A stretch of DNA of 64,000 bases from Pusillimonas sp. (lineage in GTDB: Bacteria > Pseudomonadota > Gammaproteobacteria > Burkholderiales > Burkholderiaceae_B): the NCBI RefSeq assembly GCF_029263785.1, contig NZ_JAJUFE010000008.1, positions 1 to 64,000 of the forward strand, written 5' to 3'. Under the pieces are notes generated by a model that had not been told where the DNA came from, searched no databases, and worked only from the letters and a program-made list of their open reading frames with translations. Shown in pieces: positions 53,406 to 63,297 of this stretch (position 1 is the stretch's first letter; every line of letters begins with the position of its first letter). Made by a program: the position numbers and the translations under genes.

Positions 53406-56400
53406 ATGCAGCCTAATGATCCCTCCTATCAGGCCGGTCCGCCAATCTCCATTCAGTTGCTCGGAGAAGCTCGCCTCATGCGGGCCGGCGCCCCCTGGCA
53501 AGGCAAGCGCTATGACAAGGTCATTGCCTTGCTGGCCTACCTCATCCTGGAGGGGGAACGCAGTCATTCGCGCGAACAGCTGGCCGCCCTGCTATGGCCG
53601 TCCCTGACTGCCGACGCTGCACGCACCAACCTGCGGCAAAGTCTTTACTACCTGCGCCAGTTCTTTTCGTCCCACGCTGACGCACTTCTTCATGCTGATC
53701 GCGATTCCGCCCGCTTCGTTCATGTCCCCGAAGTATGTTCTGTCGATGTAAAGGTGCTCACCGAGCAGTTCCCCACCTGCCCGGATTGCCCGACAGCTCC
53801 AATGTCTCCGCCTTGCGATCGCTGCCTTGGGCGTCTGAAGAATCGTGCTGATGCTTACCAAGGAGAATTGCTGGCCGGCATCGAACTTGCCGATGCTCCC
53901 GACTTCGATGTTTGGCTCGACGCTCAGCGGCAAAGCCTGCTGGGACGCGCATTTTCCTACTCGGAGCGTTTACGCAACGCCTATGAGGCACTTGGACGTC
54001 TGGGTCCGGCCATCGCGTACGCGCAACGCTGCGTACGGTTAGAGCCCTGGAATGAAGCGGGGCACCGTGAGCACATGCGCCTGTTGGCAATTGCGGGGCA
54101 ACACGGCACCGCCGAAACGCTATACGACGCCTACCGTGACAATCTGGCCAGAGACCTCAACGTCGAACCCGAACAAACGACGCATTCGCTTTTTGAGCAT
54201 ATTCATAAAAGAGAAATCGAGCCTCGCGAAGAAATCTCACCCGTTACCCCCTCCCCGGTGCCGGTCGCCGATGTGTCCATGGGGCGCCGCCAGGCAACAA
54301 TCCTCTGCTGTCATATCGATCAACCTACTGATACCTACGCCGACGCCCCAGAACTTCTGGCCCAGGCGCGTTCACTATGCGCAACGATATTGCGACGCCA
54401 TGCCGGCCATCTTAGCCTGGGTCAAGGTGGATTTCTTTACGCCTATATAGGCTATCCGCAGGCCTCCGAACACGCCGGCGAACTGGCAGTTCAGGCATCA
54501 CTTGAATTGCAAAGGCACTTCGTAGGCCGCTATCGGTTTCGCGCCGGCATCCATACCGGAATCATATTGGCGGGTTTTGACCCAGCGTTGCCTGACATAG
54601 TTGGCGATGTCACTGCCACAGCATGGCGTCTTTGCACCCGGCTGCAAAAAAGCGGTATCGCCCTCAGTGAAACAACCCGCGCCTTGCTGCCGAGCAAGTT
54701 CGACCTCGAAGCGCTCAAACCGGTTTCGATACCCGGCAACAGCGGCGTTGCAAGCTCTTCAGTGCCGGTTTTCAAGCTTTCAACACCAGTATCCTCGACG
54801 GTCCGAAATGTCGCATCGCCGAGTCCCGCAACAGAATTGATCGGGCGGAAGGCGGAATTGCGCCGGTTAAAAGAATTGTGGGAGCGCGCTTGCGCAAGCC
54901 ATCCGCAGTTTCTGGTGATTAGCGGCGAACCGGGAATGGGCAAGACCCATCTTGCTGACGCCCTGCGCCGCTGGGTAGAGACAAGCCCAGCGGTAATACG
55001 ACACCTGCATTGCTATCCCGAGCACCAGCATTCCCCGCTATATCCGGTTATTGGCCTGCTACGTTCGGTCATGGACATCTCGGTCGATGCCACGCTCGCC
55101 GAACAACAACATGCGCTTATCCATTATCTCGAGCAACACCACCCCGCTATTGCCAAACAAGCCGCTCCGCTGTTGATGTCCATGCTTTCGATAGCAACCG
55201 AGGATTCTCCCGTACTCTCGCCGCGCCAACGAAAACTCCAAACCCTGGACATGCTGCTGATCATGCTGGACAGCATGGCCCTGAGGCATCCCCTGTTGTT
55301 GCTGATTGAAGATGCGCAATGGCTGGACGTCACCAGCCTCGACCTGCTTGAGCGCCTGGTACACAGGAACGACAAACTGGCGTTATTTACTCTGGTAACG
55401 GCACGCCCGGAGTTCAATCCTTCGTGGCTCGACCAGAGTGCCGTCCTGAAGCTGGCACCATTAAAGGACGAACACATCGCGAGGCTTGTACGAGCCAGCG
55501 AAGCGGGCCTCTCTCGTGAAGCCGTTGACCAGATCGTGCGTCGCGCCGATGGGATTCCTCTTTACGCGGAGCAGATGGCACGATACAGCCGAGAATCTGC
55601 AGACGAGATCCCATTGACTCTGCACTACCTTCTGTTGGCCCGACTTGACACCGTTCCACACGCGCGACGCCTTCTGCAGCTCGCCGCGACCCTTGGACGT
55701 ACATTCGATAAAACGCTGCTCCAGCGAATCAGCGGACTTGCAACCAAAGAACTGGACGACGCCCTGAACGAACTGATTGCCGCGCGACTGATTGCAGCGC
55801 TTCCGTCAGGCGACATGTATCAGTTCCATCACGCCCTGATTCAGGAAGCTGCCTACAAGACTCAGATCGCCCCCGACCTGCGGGCGGCTCACCTCAAGGT
55901 CGCTCGCGCATTTGAGCTTCATTACGCCCAGCGAGCGGCTCAGCAACCGGGCGAAATGGCGCGCCATTACACCTTGGGTGGTGACACTCGCGCCGCGTTG
56001 CCCTGGCGCCTTCTGGCTGGGCGCCGGGCGCTGCGGGTCTGTGCCGGCACCGAGGCGGTCGACGAACTTCAGGCAGGGCTGGCACTCGTGCCGCACTTAC
56101 CGAAAAGTGCCGACAAACGAAACCTGGAGCTTGAACTGCTGCTCACCCTGGGTCGGGCTTTACTTTTGTTGCGTGGTTATGGTTCAGAAGAAGCCGTTGA
56201 AGTCTACGATCGCGCCATGGATCTGTGCCACGAAAATGTACCGATTCACCAGCGGTTCGAGATCATATGGGGCCTCTGGATGGTATCCAGCTCACGAAAG
56301 GGGTCGAGCTTTAAAAAATCGTGGGAGCTCACCGAGCGATTGATGCATCTGGCCCAGGAAAGTGCTGATCCCTACCTGCTGGCACAGGCATACTCCGCAG

Positions 56401-57044
56401 CGACAAACATCTCTCTCTGGACCGATCGCCTTGAAGACGCATGCCGGTTTGCCCAGGCAGCACTTAACCAACCCATCGGCAATGCACGCGACGCATCAGA
56501 GGGCCTGGATCCTCGGGTGACCAGTCTGGCGCACCTTTCCTGGGCCTTATGGCGCTTGGGACGCAACGAAAAGGCTCTTGCAGCCAGCAGAAAATCCCTG
56601 TATTTGGCCCGGGCCTCTGACAACCCTGATACGCTGTGCTTTGCGCTTGCCTTCGCGGCAATGCTCCATCGCTTCCAGCGCAATATTCCCCGAGCCATGC
56701 AATACGTGAATGAACTGCGGCGCGAGTCCTCGCGACACACCATCGCCATCTGGAAAGGTGTTGCCGACATGCTGCTGGCGTGGAAGCAGGCGTATGATCG
56801 CAATCCGTCCGGCATTACCCGCCTCAATTCCAGCCTGCACGCCATTCAAAAAGTCATGCCAGGCGTTGCCGTCATGTTCTTTCACACGCTGGCCGAAGCC
56901 TATGGCTTGCTCGGACGCCGAGCAGAACAATTGCGCACGGTAAACAAAGGCCTGAAAGTCGCTCGCCAGGTAGACGAAGCGTTCTTCAGTTCTCTTTTGC
57001 TGGAGATGCGCCGGGAGCGTCTGGCCCATCAAACACAGCAATAG
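53406..57044 (+). CDS. Large BTAD-domain transcriptional regulator with cyclase-like and AAA ATPase domains
   Basis: 1212 residues. Order: winged-helix DNA-binding domain of OmpR/SARP type (about 14-105), BTAD domain (about 110-265) with an internal Cys cluster C125/C128/C137/C140, a nucleotide-cyclase-like domain (about 296-450) whose key residues look degenerate (CCHIDQ for the usual metal-Asp strand; [11 protein letters not shown]), an AAA/STAND ATPase with Walker [11 protein letters not shown] (506-515) and Walker [13 protein letters not shown] (630-641), then a TPR-like helical tail. Resembles SARP-LAL regulators. No usual ribosome site. Its end overlaps convergent rlmD by 59 bp. Likely regulates the adjoining two-partner secretion genes; that is inference. 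Confidence 0.9.
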   Translation: MQPNDPSYQAGPPISIQLLGEARLMRAGAPWQGKRYDKVIALLAYLILEGERSHSREQLAALLWPSLTADAARTNLRQSLYYLRQFFSSHADALLHADRDSARFVHVPEVCSVDVKVLTEQFPTCPDCPTAPMSPPCDRCLGRLKNRADAYQGELLAGIELADAPDFDVWLDAQRQSLLGRAFSYSERLRNAYEALGRLGPAIAYAQRCVRLEPWNEAGHREHMRLLAIAGQHGTAETLYDAYRDNLARDLNVEPEQTTHSLFEHIHKREIEPREEISPVTPSPVPVADVSMGRRQATILCCHIDQPTDTYADAPELLAQARSLCATILRRHAGHLSLGQGGFLYAYIGYPQASEHAGELAVQASLELQRHFVGRYRFRAGIHTGIILAGFDPALPDIVGDVTATAWRLCTRLQKSGIALSETTRALLPSKFDLEALKPVSIPGNSGVASSSVPVFKLSTPVSSTVRNVASPSPATELIGRKAELRRLKELWERACASHPQFLVISGEPGMGKTHLADALRRWVETSPAVIRHLHCYPEHQHSPLYPVIGLLRSVMDISVDATLAEQQHALIHYLEQHHPAIAKQAAPLLMSMLSIATEDSPVLSPRQRKLQTLDMLLIMLDSMALRHPLLLLIEDAQWLDVTSLDLLERLVHRNDKLALFTLVTARPEFNPSWLDQSAVLKLAPLKDEHIARLVRASEAGLSREAVDQIVRRADGIPLYAEQMARYSRESADEIPLTLHYLLLARLDTVPHARRLLQLAATLGRTFDKTLLQRISGLATKELDDALNELIAARLIAALPSGDMYQFHHALIQEAAYKTQIAPDLRAAHLKVARAFELHYAQRAAQQPGEMARHYTLGGDTRAALPWRLLAGRRALRVCAGTEAVDELQAGLALVPHLPKSADKRNLELELLLTLGRALLLLRGYGSEEAVEVYDRAMDLCHENVPIHQRFEIIWGLWMVSSSRKGSSFKKSWELTERLMHLAQESADPYLLAQAYSAATNISLWTDRLEDACRFAQAALNQPIGNARDASEGLDPRVTSLAHLSWALWRLGRNEKALAASRKSLYLARASDNPDTLCFALAFAAMLHRFQRNIPRAMQYVNELRRESSRHTIAIWKGVADMLLAWKQAYDRNPSGITRLNSSLHAIQKVMPGVAVMFFHTLAEAYGLLGRRAEQLRTVNKGLKVARQVDEAFFSSLLLEMRRERLAHQTQQ

Positions 57045-58332
57045 ATTCCACATGGCCGGTGTGTGGAAACATATTGATCACTCCTGCGGCGCTCAGGCGA
57101 TAACCACCTTCGCGGACCAGTATGCCGGCATCGCGCGCCAATGTTGCCGGGTTACACGAAACATAGACGAGCCTTACCGGCCGTTCGTAAGGTGCCATTG
57201 CCGCCAAGGCCCGTGAAACCGCCTCGGCGCCTTCTCGTGGCGGATCGATCAGCATGCGGTCAAAGCGCCCCAAGCTTCGCAGCCAGTCCTCATCCACCTC
57301 GAACAGGTTCAGGACAGAGAACGTGGCCCGATCTGCCAGACCATTTTGTGCCGCCGCTTCGGTAGCCCTGTCCACCAAGGCTTGGCTTCCTTCCACGCCC
57401 ACCACCTCCCGAACGCGGGTTGCCAGTGGCAACGTGAAATTACCAAGCCCACAGAAAAGATCGGCCACGCGCTCATGTGGTTGAAGTTCAAGCAAGCCCA
57501 GCGCTCGGGAGATCAGCATCCGGTTGACCTGACTGTTCACCTGCGTGAAATCAGTGGGTCGAAACGCCATTCGCAAGCCAAACTCGGGCAAATGGTAGGC
57601 CAGACGTTCATCGTCCAATCGCTCCAGAGGGTGGACGGTATCTATGCCTTTAGGCTGCAGCCACCACATCACCGCATGGCGGGCCGCAAACTCACGCAAC
57701 AGCTCGATGTCGCTAGCGCTCAATGGCTCCATATGCCGCAACAGCAACGCCGTGCCCTCATCCCCCACGGCCACTTCAATCTGCGGAATGCTTTTTGGCG
57801 CACTCAAATCCCCGATCAGATTTCGCAGGGGCCGCAAGAGATCAGAAACTTGTCGGGGCAGAACAAGACAGTGGTCCATATCAGCCACGTAACTGCCTCG
57901 CTTTTCCCGAAATCCCACAAGTACACCACCCTTCTTGGCCACCAGACGCACGGACAAGCGCGCACGATACCGATAGCCCCAGGTCGGTCCGTGCATGGGA
58001 CTCAGGACGTGCTCCGGACGAACCTTGCCGATATGTCCAAGCGCATCTTCCAGCACCCGCTGTTTGACTGCCACCTGTGCCTCGGGCCGCAAGTGTTGCA
58101 TTGCACAGCCTCCGCACTGGCCAAAGTACGCACACGGTGGGTCGACACGCTGCGAAGACGACCGAAGTATCTGCTCGGTACGTGCAACATCGAATGAAGG
58201 TTTACGGCGCGCAATGCGAGCGATCACTCTTTCCCCGGGCAACGCTCCGTCGACGAACACGACTTTTCCGTCCTGATGCGCGACCCCGCGCGCCTCCAGG
58301 TCCATGGATTCAACTTCAAATATTTCAAACAT
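56986..58332 (-). CDS. rlmD: 23S rRNA (uracil-C5) methyltransferase RlmD
   Basis: Methylates U1939 of 23S rRNA with SAM. 448 residues: N-terminal TRAM domain ([20 protein letters not shown]), Fe-S cluster cysteines in [15 protein letters not shown] plus Cys of MDHCLVL, SAM motif [20 protein letters not shown], and catalytic Cys in [14 protein letters not shown] 58332 is chosen because it starts the TRAM domain; the frame is open to 58584 but upstream residues are unrelated. The last 59 bp overlap the convergent regulator gene. Confidence 0.94.
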   Translation of the reverse strand: MFEIFEVESMDLEARGVAHQDGKVVFVDGALPGERVIARIARRKPSFDVARTEQILRSSSQRVDPPCAYFGQCGGCAMQHLRPEAQVAVKQRVLEDALGHIGKVRPEHVLSPMHGPTWGYRYRARLSVRLVAKKGGVLVGFREKRGSYVADMDHCLVLPRQVSDLLRPLRNLIGDLSAPKSIPQIEVAVGDEGTALLLRHMEPLSASDIELLREFAARHAVMWWLQPKGIDTVHPLERLDDERLAYHLPEFGLRMAFRPTDFTQVNSQVNRMLISRALGLLELQPHERVADLFCGLGNFTLPLATRVREVVGVEGSQALVDRATEAAAQNGLADRATFSVLNLFEVDEDWLRSLGRFDRMLIDPPREGAEAVSRALAAMAPYERPVRLVYVSCNPATLARDAGILVREGGYRLSAAGVINMFPHTGHVESIAVFDGPDAPGASPAKEN

Positions 58333-58424
58333 AAAAATGAATAGGTCGCCAAAGCTCAGCAGCGAATTGTAAAGTAGCCGGTCTGCCGCCGTCTTGCCGT
58401 CATGATGCAAACTCTGAAAACGGA

Positions 58425-58460
58425 TTAAAAAAACCGGCGCCAATTGATATGGCACCGGTC
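58425..58460 (-). terminator. Rho-independent terminator after the Spy-like gene
   Basis: On the minus strand ACCGGTGCCA and TGGCGCCGGT form a 10-bp stem with one mismatch around a 7-base loop, followed directly by TTTTTTT. It ends the transcript of the gene finishing at 58493. Confidence 0.85.
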
Positions 58461-58492
58461 TCTTGTACAGATTAAAGCTTGGGCGAATCGAA

Positions 58493-59113
58493 TCAGGACG
58501 CCGCTTCTTGCGTCTTCTCTTGGCCGGCACGACGCTCCGCGTGCTTCTTAATGCGCTCGGCACGCTTCTCGGCCTTTTCGGCAAACTGTTGTGCTACCTG
58601 CTTGCGCTGTCCATCATCCAGCGAATCCCACACCGCCAGCCATTTGGCAGCGGTTTTGTCGTGTTGGTCCAGCATGGCCTTGCGCTTTTCCTGCGATTGC
58701 TCCAACGCGGCCTTGGGGTCGAGTTTTCCGTCTTTCAGGGCCTGCAGGCGCTCGGCACGCTGCTCCTTCAGCGATGCAAAGTGATTCTTGCGTTGGGCCT
58801 TCTGCGCTTCCCGCGCCTCTTCCACAAGTTTGACCTGAGCTTCATTCAACTTAAGTGTTTCTACAGCCTTTTCGCTCAGCGCACCATAACCGGGAACCAC
58901 TAGCGCAGCCTTTTGAAAATGGTGCCGATGCATATGCCCATGCTTGTGTGAGCGGTGCGAGTGACGTTTTGCGTCAGGTGACTGGCCGCTTTGCTCAACG
59001 GCTGGACCTGCAGGCGTGGCAGTGCTTGGCTGTGCCAGCGCCACACCGCTCAGGGAAACGGCAGCTGCAATGGCTGCAAGTTTGATAGCGATAGAGGAGT
59101 TGGTTTTATGCAT
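58493..59113 (-). CDS. Periplasmic Spy/CpxP-like protein with His-rich segment
   Basis: 206 residues: signal peptide (about 1-27, VALAQ), a short Pro/Ala/Ser-rich stretch, a His cluster at about 50-66 ([15 protein letters not shown]), then long charged helices (about 75-200, [19 protein letters not shown]; later [11 protein letters not shown]) that match the LTxxQ pattern of the Spy/CpxP family of ATP-independent periplasmic chaperones. The His cluster suggests metal binding. Strong C-terminal terminator; monocistronic. Confidence 0.75.
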   Translation of the reverse strand: MHKTNSSIAIKLAAIAAAVSLSGVALAQPSTATPAGPAVEQSGQSPDAKRHSHRSHKHGHMHRHHFQKAALVVPGYGALSEKAVETLKLNEAQVKLVEEAREAQKAQRKNHFASLKEQRAERLQALKDGKLDPKAALEQSQEKRKAMLDQHDKTAAKWLAVWDSLDDGQRKQVAQQFAEKAEKRAERIKKHAERRAGQEKTQEAAS

Positions 59114-59203
59114 GATGACTTCCTTGTTGAATTGGTGAAGCCATTGTGTCTGCCAGGCGATTTCGAAACTATTTCATCGCCGGGCAAGTTTTTTCAGGTG
59201 ATT

Positions 59204-59980
59204 TCAGGCGTTCCACACCGCCATGTATTCTTTCCAGTGTGGCGCATCGCTGGCAGACAAGGTTTCACGCACCAGGTCCACTTCGGCCTCGTAGGCAGCC
59301 TGATCGAGCTCACCCCGCAAGAAACGAAAGCGGCAATACACCAGCCAGGTGTTCACAACATCAGTCTCGCAATACGCACGGACTTCGTCTGCCTTGCCGT
59401 CTGCCCATGCCCTCCATACCTGGCCGCCGTCCATCCCCAGCTTGCCGGGAAAGCCGCAGAGCTTGGCCAGGTCATCTAACGGGGCATTGGCGCGACCATT
59501 GTATTTGGCCAACAGGTCCATCAGGTCGATATGACGATTGTGGTAGCGACTGATGTAGTTATTGAATTTGAAGTCGCGATCGTCATCGCCCATGTCCCAG
59601 TACCGGGGCGCCGGCACACCGTGAATGAGACTGCGGTAATGAAGAACAGGCAGATCGAACCCCGACCCATTCCAGCTGACCAATCGCGGCGTGTAGCGCT
59701 CGATCGTCTTGAAAAATCCGCTGATCAGAACCGACTCCGGATCGTCCGCCTGTCCCAGGGTCCGGACTCGAAAGCCATTGTCATCACGAAACACACAGCC
59801 CACCACTGCGATCTTGTGCAGGTGAAGGGGCAGGAAATCGGTACCGTGACTTTCGAGCCGCGCCTGAAGCGCGGCTTCGATGACCTGTTCATCGGTCAGT
59901 GACGGATCGTACTCGCCCAATGTTCGAAGACCCTGGGCGTCCGGGATGGTTTCCAGATCAAAGACAAGGGTGGGTGTCAT
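59204..59980 (-). CDS. 3'-5' exonuclease (DnaQ-fold, PolB-exo2-like)
   Basis: 258 residues. DEDD exonuclease motifs are visible: VFDLETIPD (ExoI), LVSWNGSGFDLPVL (ExoII) and AYCETDVVNTWLV (ExoIII, DEDDy type with Tyr). Matches the predicted 3'-5' exonuclease family related to the proofreading domain of family-B DNA polymerases. Substrate and physiological role unknown. Its start overlaps the nlpD stop by 4 bp, at the place where rpoS often follows nlpD. Confidence 0.87.
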   Translation of the reverse strand: MTPTLVFDLETIPDAQGLRTLGEYDPSLTDEQVIEAALQARLESHGTDFLPLHLHKIAVVGCVFRDDNGFRVRTLGQADDPESVLISGFFKTIERYTPRLVSWNGSGFDLPVLHYRSLIHGVPAPRYWDMGDDDRDFKFNNYISRYHNRHIDLMDLLAKYNGRANAPLDDLAKLCGFPGKLGMDGGQVWRAWADGKADEVRAYCETDVVNTWLVYCRFRFLRGELDQAAYEAEVDLVRETLSASDAPHWKEYMAVWNA

Positions 59981-60765
59981 CGAGCCGGCAAATACGACAA
60001 GGGATTGACAGGCGTACCGCTGCGACGGATCTCGAAATGCAGGCGTGGGGAGCTGGTGTCGGTCTGACCAAGCAACGCAATCTTGTCGCCTTTCTTGACG
60101 GTCGCGCCGGACTCAACCAGGAGCTTGTCGTTGTGCGCATAAGCCGTAATGAAGCCGTTGCTGTGACCAAGCAAAATGAGATTGCCCAAACCGCGCACCC
60201 CGTTGCCGGCATACATGACCTTGCCGGCCGCTGCGGCGACCACAGGGTCACCTACCTTACCTTCGATATCAATGCCTTTGGTATTGGCATTGAAACCCTG
60301 GATAATCTTGCCGTTGGCGGGCCAGTCCCACGATATGAGGTTGGCATCGGAAGCACGGCTTGGCGTCGGAGGTGCAGACGGCTCAACGGGCGTCACGGCA
60401 ACCGGCGTGGCTGTTGCCGGAGGCGTAGAAGGCGCCGGCGTCGAGCTGGAAAGACGCAATGTCTGACCAATACGCAACTGACTGGGATCAGAAATATTAT
60501 TGAGGCTTACCAGCGTGGCAACATCCATGCCATGCCGCTGGGCAATCTGGTAAAGCGTGTCACCGGGCTTTACGACATAGGTTCCGGTAGCAGGCGCGGT
60601 GGATGTTTGCCCGCCCGACATATCAGTAACCGGCGCCCGAGAGGTTCTGGACGCACAGCCCGCCAACATCGCCACAGCCAGCAGCGACGCAATCAAGGCG
60701 GTGTGTTGACCGTGCCGTGACTGAATCGAAGGGGTGACGACTGACGAGGACGTCGCTGAGTGCAT
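59977..60765 (-). CDS. nlpD: NlpD-like lipoprotein, amidase activator
   Basis: 262 residues: long N-terminus with lipobox LAGC (about Cys37), LysM peptidoglycan-binding domain (GTYVVKPGDTLYQIAQRHG), Pro/Thr linker, and a C-terminal LytM domain. The LytM zinc residues are lost: NTKGIDIEG has Thr where active enzymes have His, and SPRLHFEI has Arg for the first His. This degenerate pattern fits NlpD, which activates the cell-separation amidase AmiC rather than cutting peptidoglycan. Third gene of surE-pcm-nlpD. Confidence 0.92.
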   Translation of the reverse strand: MHSATSSSVVTPSIQSRHGQHTALIASLLAVAMLAGCASRTSRAPVTDMSGGQTSTAPATGTYVVKPGDTLYQIAQRHGMDVATLVSLNNISDPSQLRIGQTLRLSSSTPAPSTPPATATPVAVTPVEPSAPPTPSRASDANLISWDWPANGKIIQGFNANTKGIDIEGKVGDPVVAAAAGKVMYAGNGVRGLGNLILLGHSNGFITAYAHNDKLLVESGATVKKGDKIALLGQTDTSSPRLHFEIRRSGTPVNPLSYLPAR

Positions 60766-60789
60766 ACGGATCTCCTAAAACCAGTAACT

Positions 60790-61611
60790 TTATGTCTGCG
60801 TTCCCGGACGCAACGGGACAAATCGGACTGCTTCGAGCTCTTGGCGCTTCCAGGATGCTGGCCCGGTGCGCTCGATGAGTACCAGGCGCTGGGTCGTCTC
60901 GCCTTCGGGTGCAATCAGCCGCCCGCCCACTGCAAGTTGCTCGAGTAATGCTTGGGGGATTTTAATACCCGCTGCAGCCACAATAATACCGTCGAATGGT
61001 CCGTTGCCGGGCAAACCCAGCATGCCATCGCCGAATGATAGCCGGACTCGACCAGACAGGCGAAGCGTCCGCAGATGGAATCGAGCCATATCGAACAGGC
61101 CGCGAATCCGCTCGACTGCATAAACTTCCTTGACCAACTGCGCCAAAACTGCGGCCTGATACCCGCATCCGGCTCCCACCTCGAGCACTTTGGAGGGAAC
61201 GCGCTCTTCGCACAGCGCAGCAATCATGCGGGCGACCACCCAAGGCTGCGATATTGTCTGTCCGTAACCAATTGGCAAGGCGGCATCTTCATAAGCACGG
61301 CTGGCAAGGCCTTCATCCACGAAAATATGACGGGGAACAGCCATCATCGCGGAAAGAACTCTTTCATCTTGTATGCCCTGGTTACGCAACCTTTGCACCA
61401 TGACAACACGCTGACGGTCGGAGTTCAGGCCCAGATTGGCAGTGGCTTGTACGACAGGGCGGACTGGCGTCGCAGGAGTGGAAAGGCGGCCTGGCATCGT
61501 TGCGATCCGCGCATTGCTATTTGTAGTCGATGGTCCGCCACCCAGACTGGAGCGCCCAAAGCGATTGGTGGTTCCGGCGGGAAACGGAAATCGGTTAACC
61601 GGCTTGGTCAT
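60790..61611 (-). CDS. pcm: Protein-L-isoaspartate O-methyltransferase
   Basis: Repairs isoaspartyl residues in aged proteins with SAM. 273 residues, about 65 longer than the E. coli enzyme; the extra part is an N-terminal Ser/Thr/Pro/Asn-rich extension (1 to about 65). Catalytic core: [31 protein letters not shown] motif [14 protein letters not shown] 61611 overlaps the surE stop by 4 bp (ATGA); a GTG at 61626 is also in frame. Confidence 0.92.
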   Translation of the reverse strand: MTKPVNRFPFPAGTTNRFGRSSLGGGPSTTNSNARIATMPGRLSTPATPVRPVVQATANLGLNSDRQRVVMVQRLRNQGIQDERVLSAMMAVPRHIFVDEGLASRAYEDAALPIGYGQTISQPWVVARMIAALCEERVPSKVLEVGAGCGYQAAVLAQLVKEVYAVERIRGLFDMARFHLRTLRLSGRVRLSFGDGMLGLPGNGPFDGIIVAAAGIKIPQALLEQLAVGGRLIAPEGETTQRLVLIERTGPASWKRQELEAVRFVPLRPGTQT

Positions 61612-62354
61612 AGCGGAGCGGCCCACGTCTTGACATGGGAAATCTGTTCGTAGTGCGTGAGATCGAGCCTTAGAGGGGTAATGGAAACCGCATGCTGCTC
61701 GATGGCGCCAAAGTCGGTGTCAGCCGCCGAGTCGGAAACCAGCCCGACGGGGCCGATCCAGTACACGGGGTCTCCGTAAGGCGTGCTGCTTTTCACGACC
61801 GGCTCGGATGGGTGTCGCTTGCCCAGACGCGTAACAGTAAACCCTTGCAACGCTTCGTAGGGCACGGCCGGGATATTTACATTGAGCAAGGTGTTGCCGG
61901 CAAGCGGCTCGGCAATATGCCTTTGGACAACCTGACGTGCCACGCGCGCGGCCGAATCGAGATGCTCCCACCCTTTTTTTACCAAAGAGAACGCAATGGC
62001 GGGAATGCCAAAAAGATAGCCTTCTGTTGCCGCCGCAACGGTACCCGAATAGAGCGTATCATCACCCATGTTTGCGCCATTATTGATTCCCGAAACGACA
62101 AGATCCGGACGAAAATCGAGCAGGCCGGTGAGGGCGATGTGGACGCAATCGGAGGGAGTTCCATTGACAAAGTAGAAACCATTCGGTGCTTGCCGCACCG
62201 ACAGCGGCCTGTTGAGGGTGAGTGAATTTGACGCCCCGCTGCAGTTTGTCTCGGGTGCCACGATGGTCAGCTCACCCAGTCCCTTCAAGGCAGACACCAG
62301 GGCTTCAATGCCCTCGGCGTTATAACCATCGTCGTTGGACACCAAAATGCGCAT
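61608..62354 (-). CDS. surE: 5'/3'-nucleotidase SurE
   Basis: Metal-dependent nucleotidase active on nucleoside monophosphates and short polyphosphate. 248 residues starting [16 protein letters not shown] with the metal-binding [26 protein letters not shown] and the [18 protein letters not shown] signature. GGAAG precedes ATG 62354; the frame continues to 62435 without a better start. First gene of surE-pcm-nlpD-exonuclease, all linked by ATGA overlaps or short gaps. Confidence 0.96.
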   Translation of the reverse strand: MRILVSNDDGYNAEGIEALVSALKGLGELTIVAPETNCSGASNSLTLNRPLSVRQAPNGFYFVNGTPSDCVHIALTGLLDFRPDLVVSGINNGANMGDDTLYSGTVAAATEGYLFGIPAIAFSLVKKGWEHLDSAARVARQVVQRHIAEPLAGNTLLNVNIPAVPYEALQGFTVTRLGKRHPSEPVVKSSTPYGDPVYWIGPVGLVSDSAADTDFGAIEQHAVSITPLRLDLTHYEQISHVKTWAAPL

Positions 62355-62494
62355 TGTTGCTTCCAGAAAACTCAACTGAACGTAGCCAATTGTACCTGCT
62401 CGTTTTAACGTTTTGAGTACGCGGGGTAGAATCAAGCCTGCCCGCGCCGAAAGCCGGCTGGGCCTGTGCCCGCAGTCCTATGGAGCCCTGTTTC

Positions 62495-63181
62495 ATGTCG
62501 TCGATTTCCCTGACGCTGGTAAGCGTCGTGCTTCTGGTTCTGGCCTACTTGTTGGGCTCGATTCCCTTTGCCGTCGTGGTCAGTCGCGCAATGGGTCTAA
62601 AGGACCCTCGCAGCTATGGCTCAAGGAACCCGGGTGCGACCAATGTACTGCGAACCGGAAATCGGGCTGCCGCTGCTCTCACTCTGCTTGGCGATGCTGC
62701 GAAAGGCTGGCTTGCCGTATGGCTGGCAGTCGTTTTCACGAACGAATGGCATTTGCCTTCCTACACGACAGGACTGGCAGGAATCGCCGTTTTCCTGGGC
62801 CACCTTTATCCTATATTCCTGAAGTTCCGCGGAGGCAAAGGCGTTGCAACAGCGCTCGGTGTCTTGCTTGGATTCCAGCCATTGCTGGCCCTGGCGGTTG
62901 TCGCAACCTGGATTATTGTTGCGTTCGCCACCCGCTACTCCTCGCTGGCCGCAGTAATCGCCGCCATATTCGCCCCCCTGTATTATCTGTTCGGAGGTGG
63001 AGTGGCATGGCGGTTCAGCGGCTTCCTGTGTCTTTGCATCATCGTGATCAGCGTGCTGCTATGCTTTCGACATCAGGCCAATATTGCGCGTCTGCTGGCG
63101 GGCAAAGAAGACCGCATCGGTGCCCGAAAAGATAACCATCCAGCCCAAAAGAGCCATCAACGCAGAGCCGCACGCAAATAA
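62495..63181 (+). CDS. plsY: Glycerol-3-phosphate acyltransferase
   Basis: Inner-membrane enzyme that acylates glycerol 3-phosphate using acyl-phosphate, starting phospholipid synthesis. 228 residues, about five membrane segments. Motifs: [24 protein letters not shown] and [18 protein letters not shown]. The basic, Lys/Arg/His-rich C-terminal tail (about 200-228) is longer than usual. ATG 62495 has GGAG at nine bases; ATG 62480 lacks a ribosome site. Confidence 0.95.
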   Translation: MSSISLTLVSVVLLVLAYLLGSIPFAVVVSRAMGLKDPRSYGSRNPGATNVLRTGNRAAAALTLLGDAAKGWLAVWLAVVFTNEWHLPSYTTGLAGIAVFLGHLYPIFLKFRGGKGVATALGVLLGFQPLLALAVVATWIIVAFATRYSSLAAVIAAIFAPLYYLFGGGVAWRFSGFLCLCIIVISVLLCFRHQANIARLLAGKEDRIGARKDNHPAQKSHQRRAARK

Positions 63182-63188
63182 ACGCCCG

Positions 63189-63297
63189 CCTGCCCCTGGG
63201 CAGCGTATGGGGCTCTAGGCTGCAAAAGCGTGTGGGGCTCTAGGCTGCGACAGCCTGTAGAGCTTTAGGCTGCGACAGCGCGGGAGCGTCAGGCTGC
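63189..63297. repeat. 25-bp tandem repeats between plsY and tsaD, reaching into tsaD
   Basis: The unit core GGCTCTAGGCTGC recurs at 63211, 63236, 63261 (AGCTTTAGGCTGC) and 63285 (AGCGTCAGGCTGC), giving a 25/25/24-bp period. The fourth copy contains the tsaD stop codon and its last Ala codons. One unit contains a perfect hairpin AGGCTGCGACAGCCT (63242..63256), and CTGCCCCTGGGCAG (63190..63203) forms another just before the array. Confidence 0.8.
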
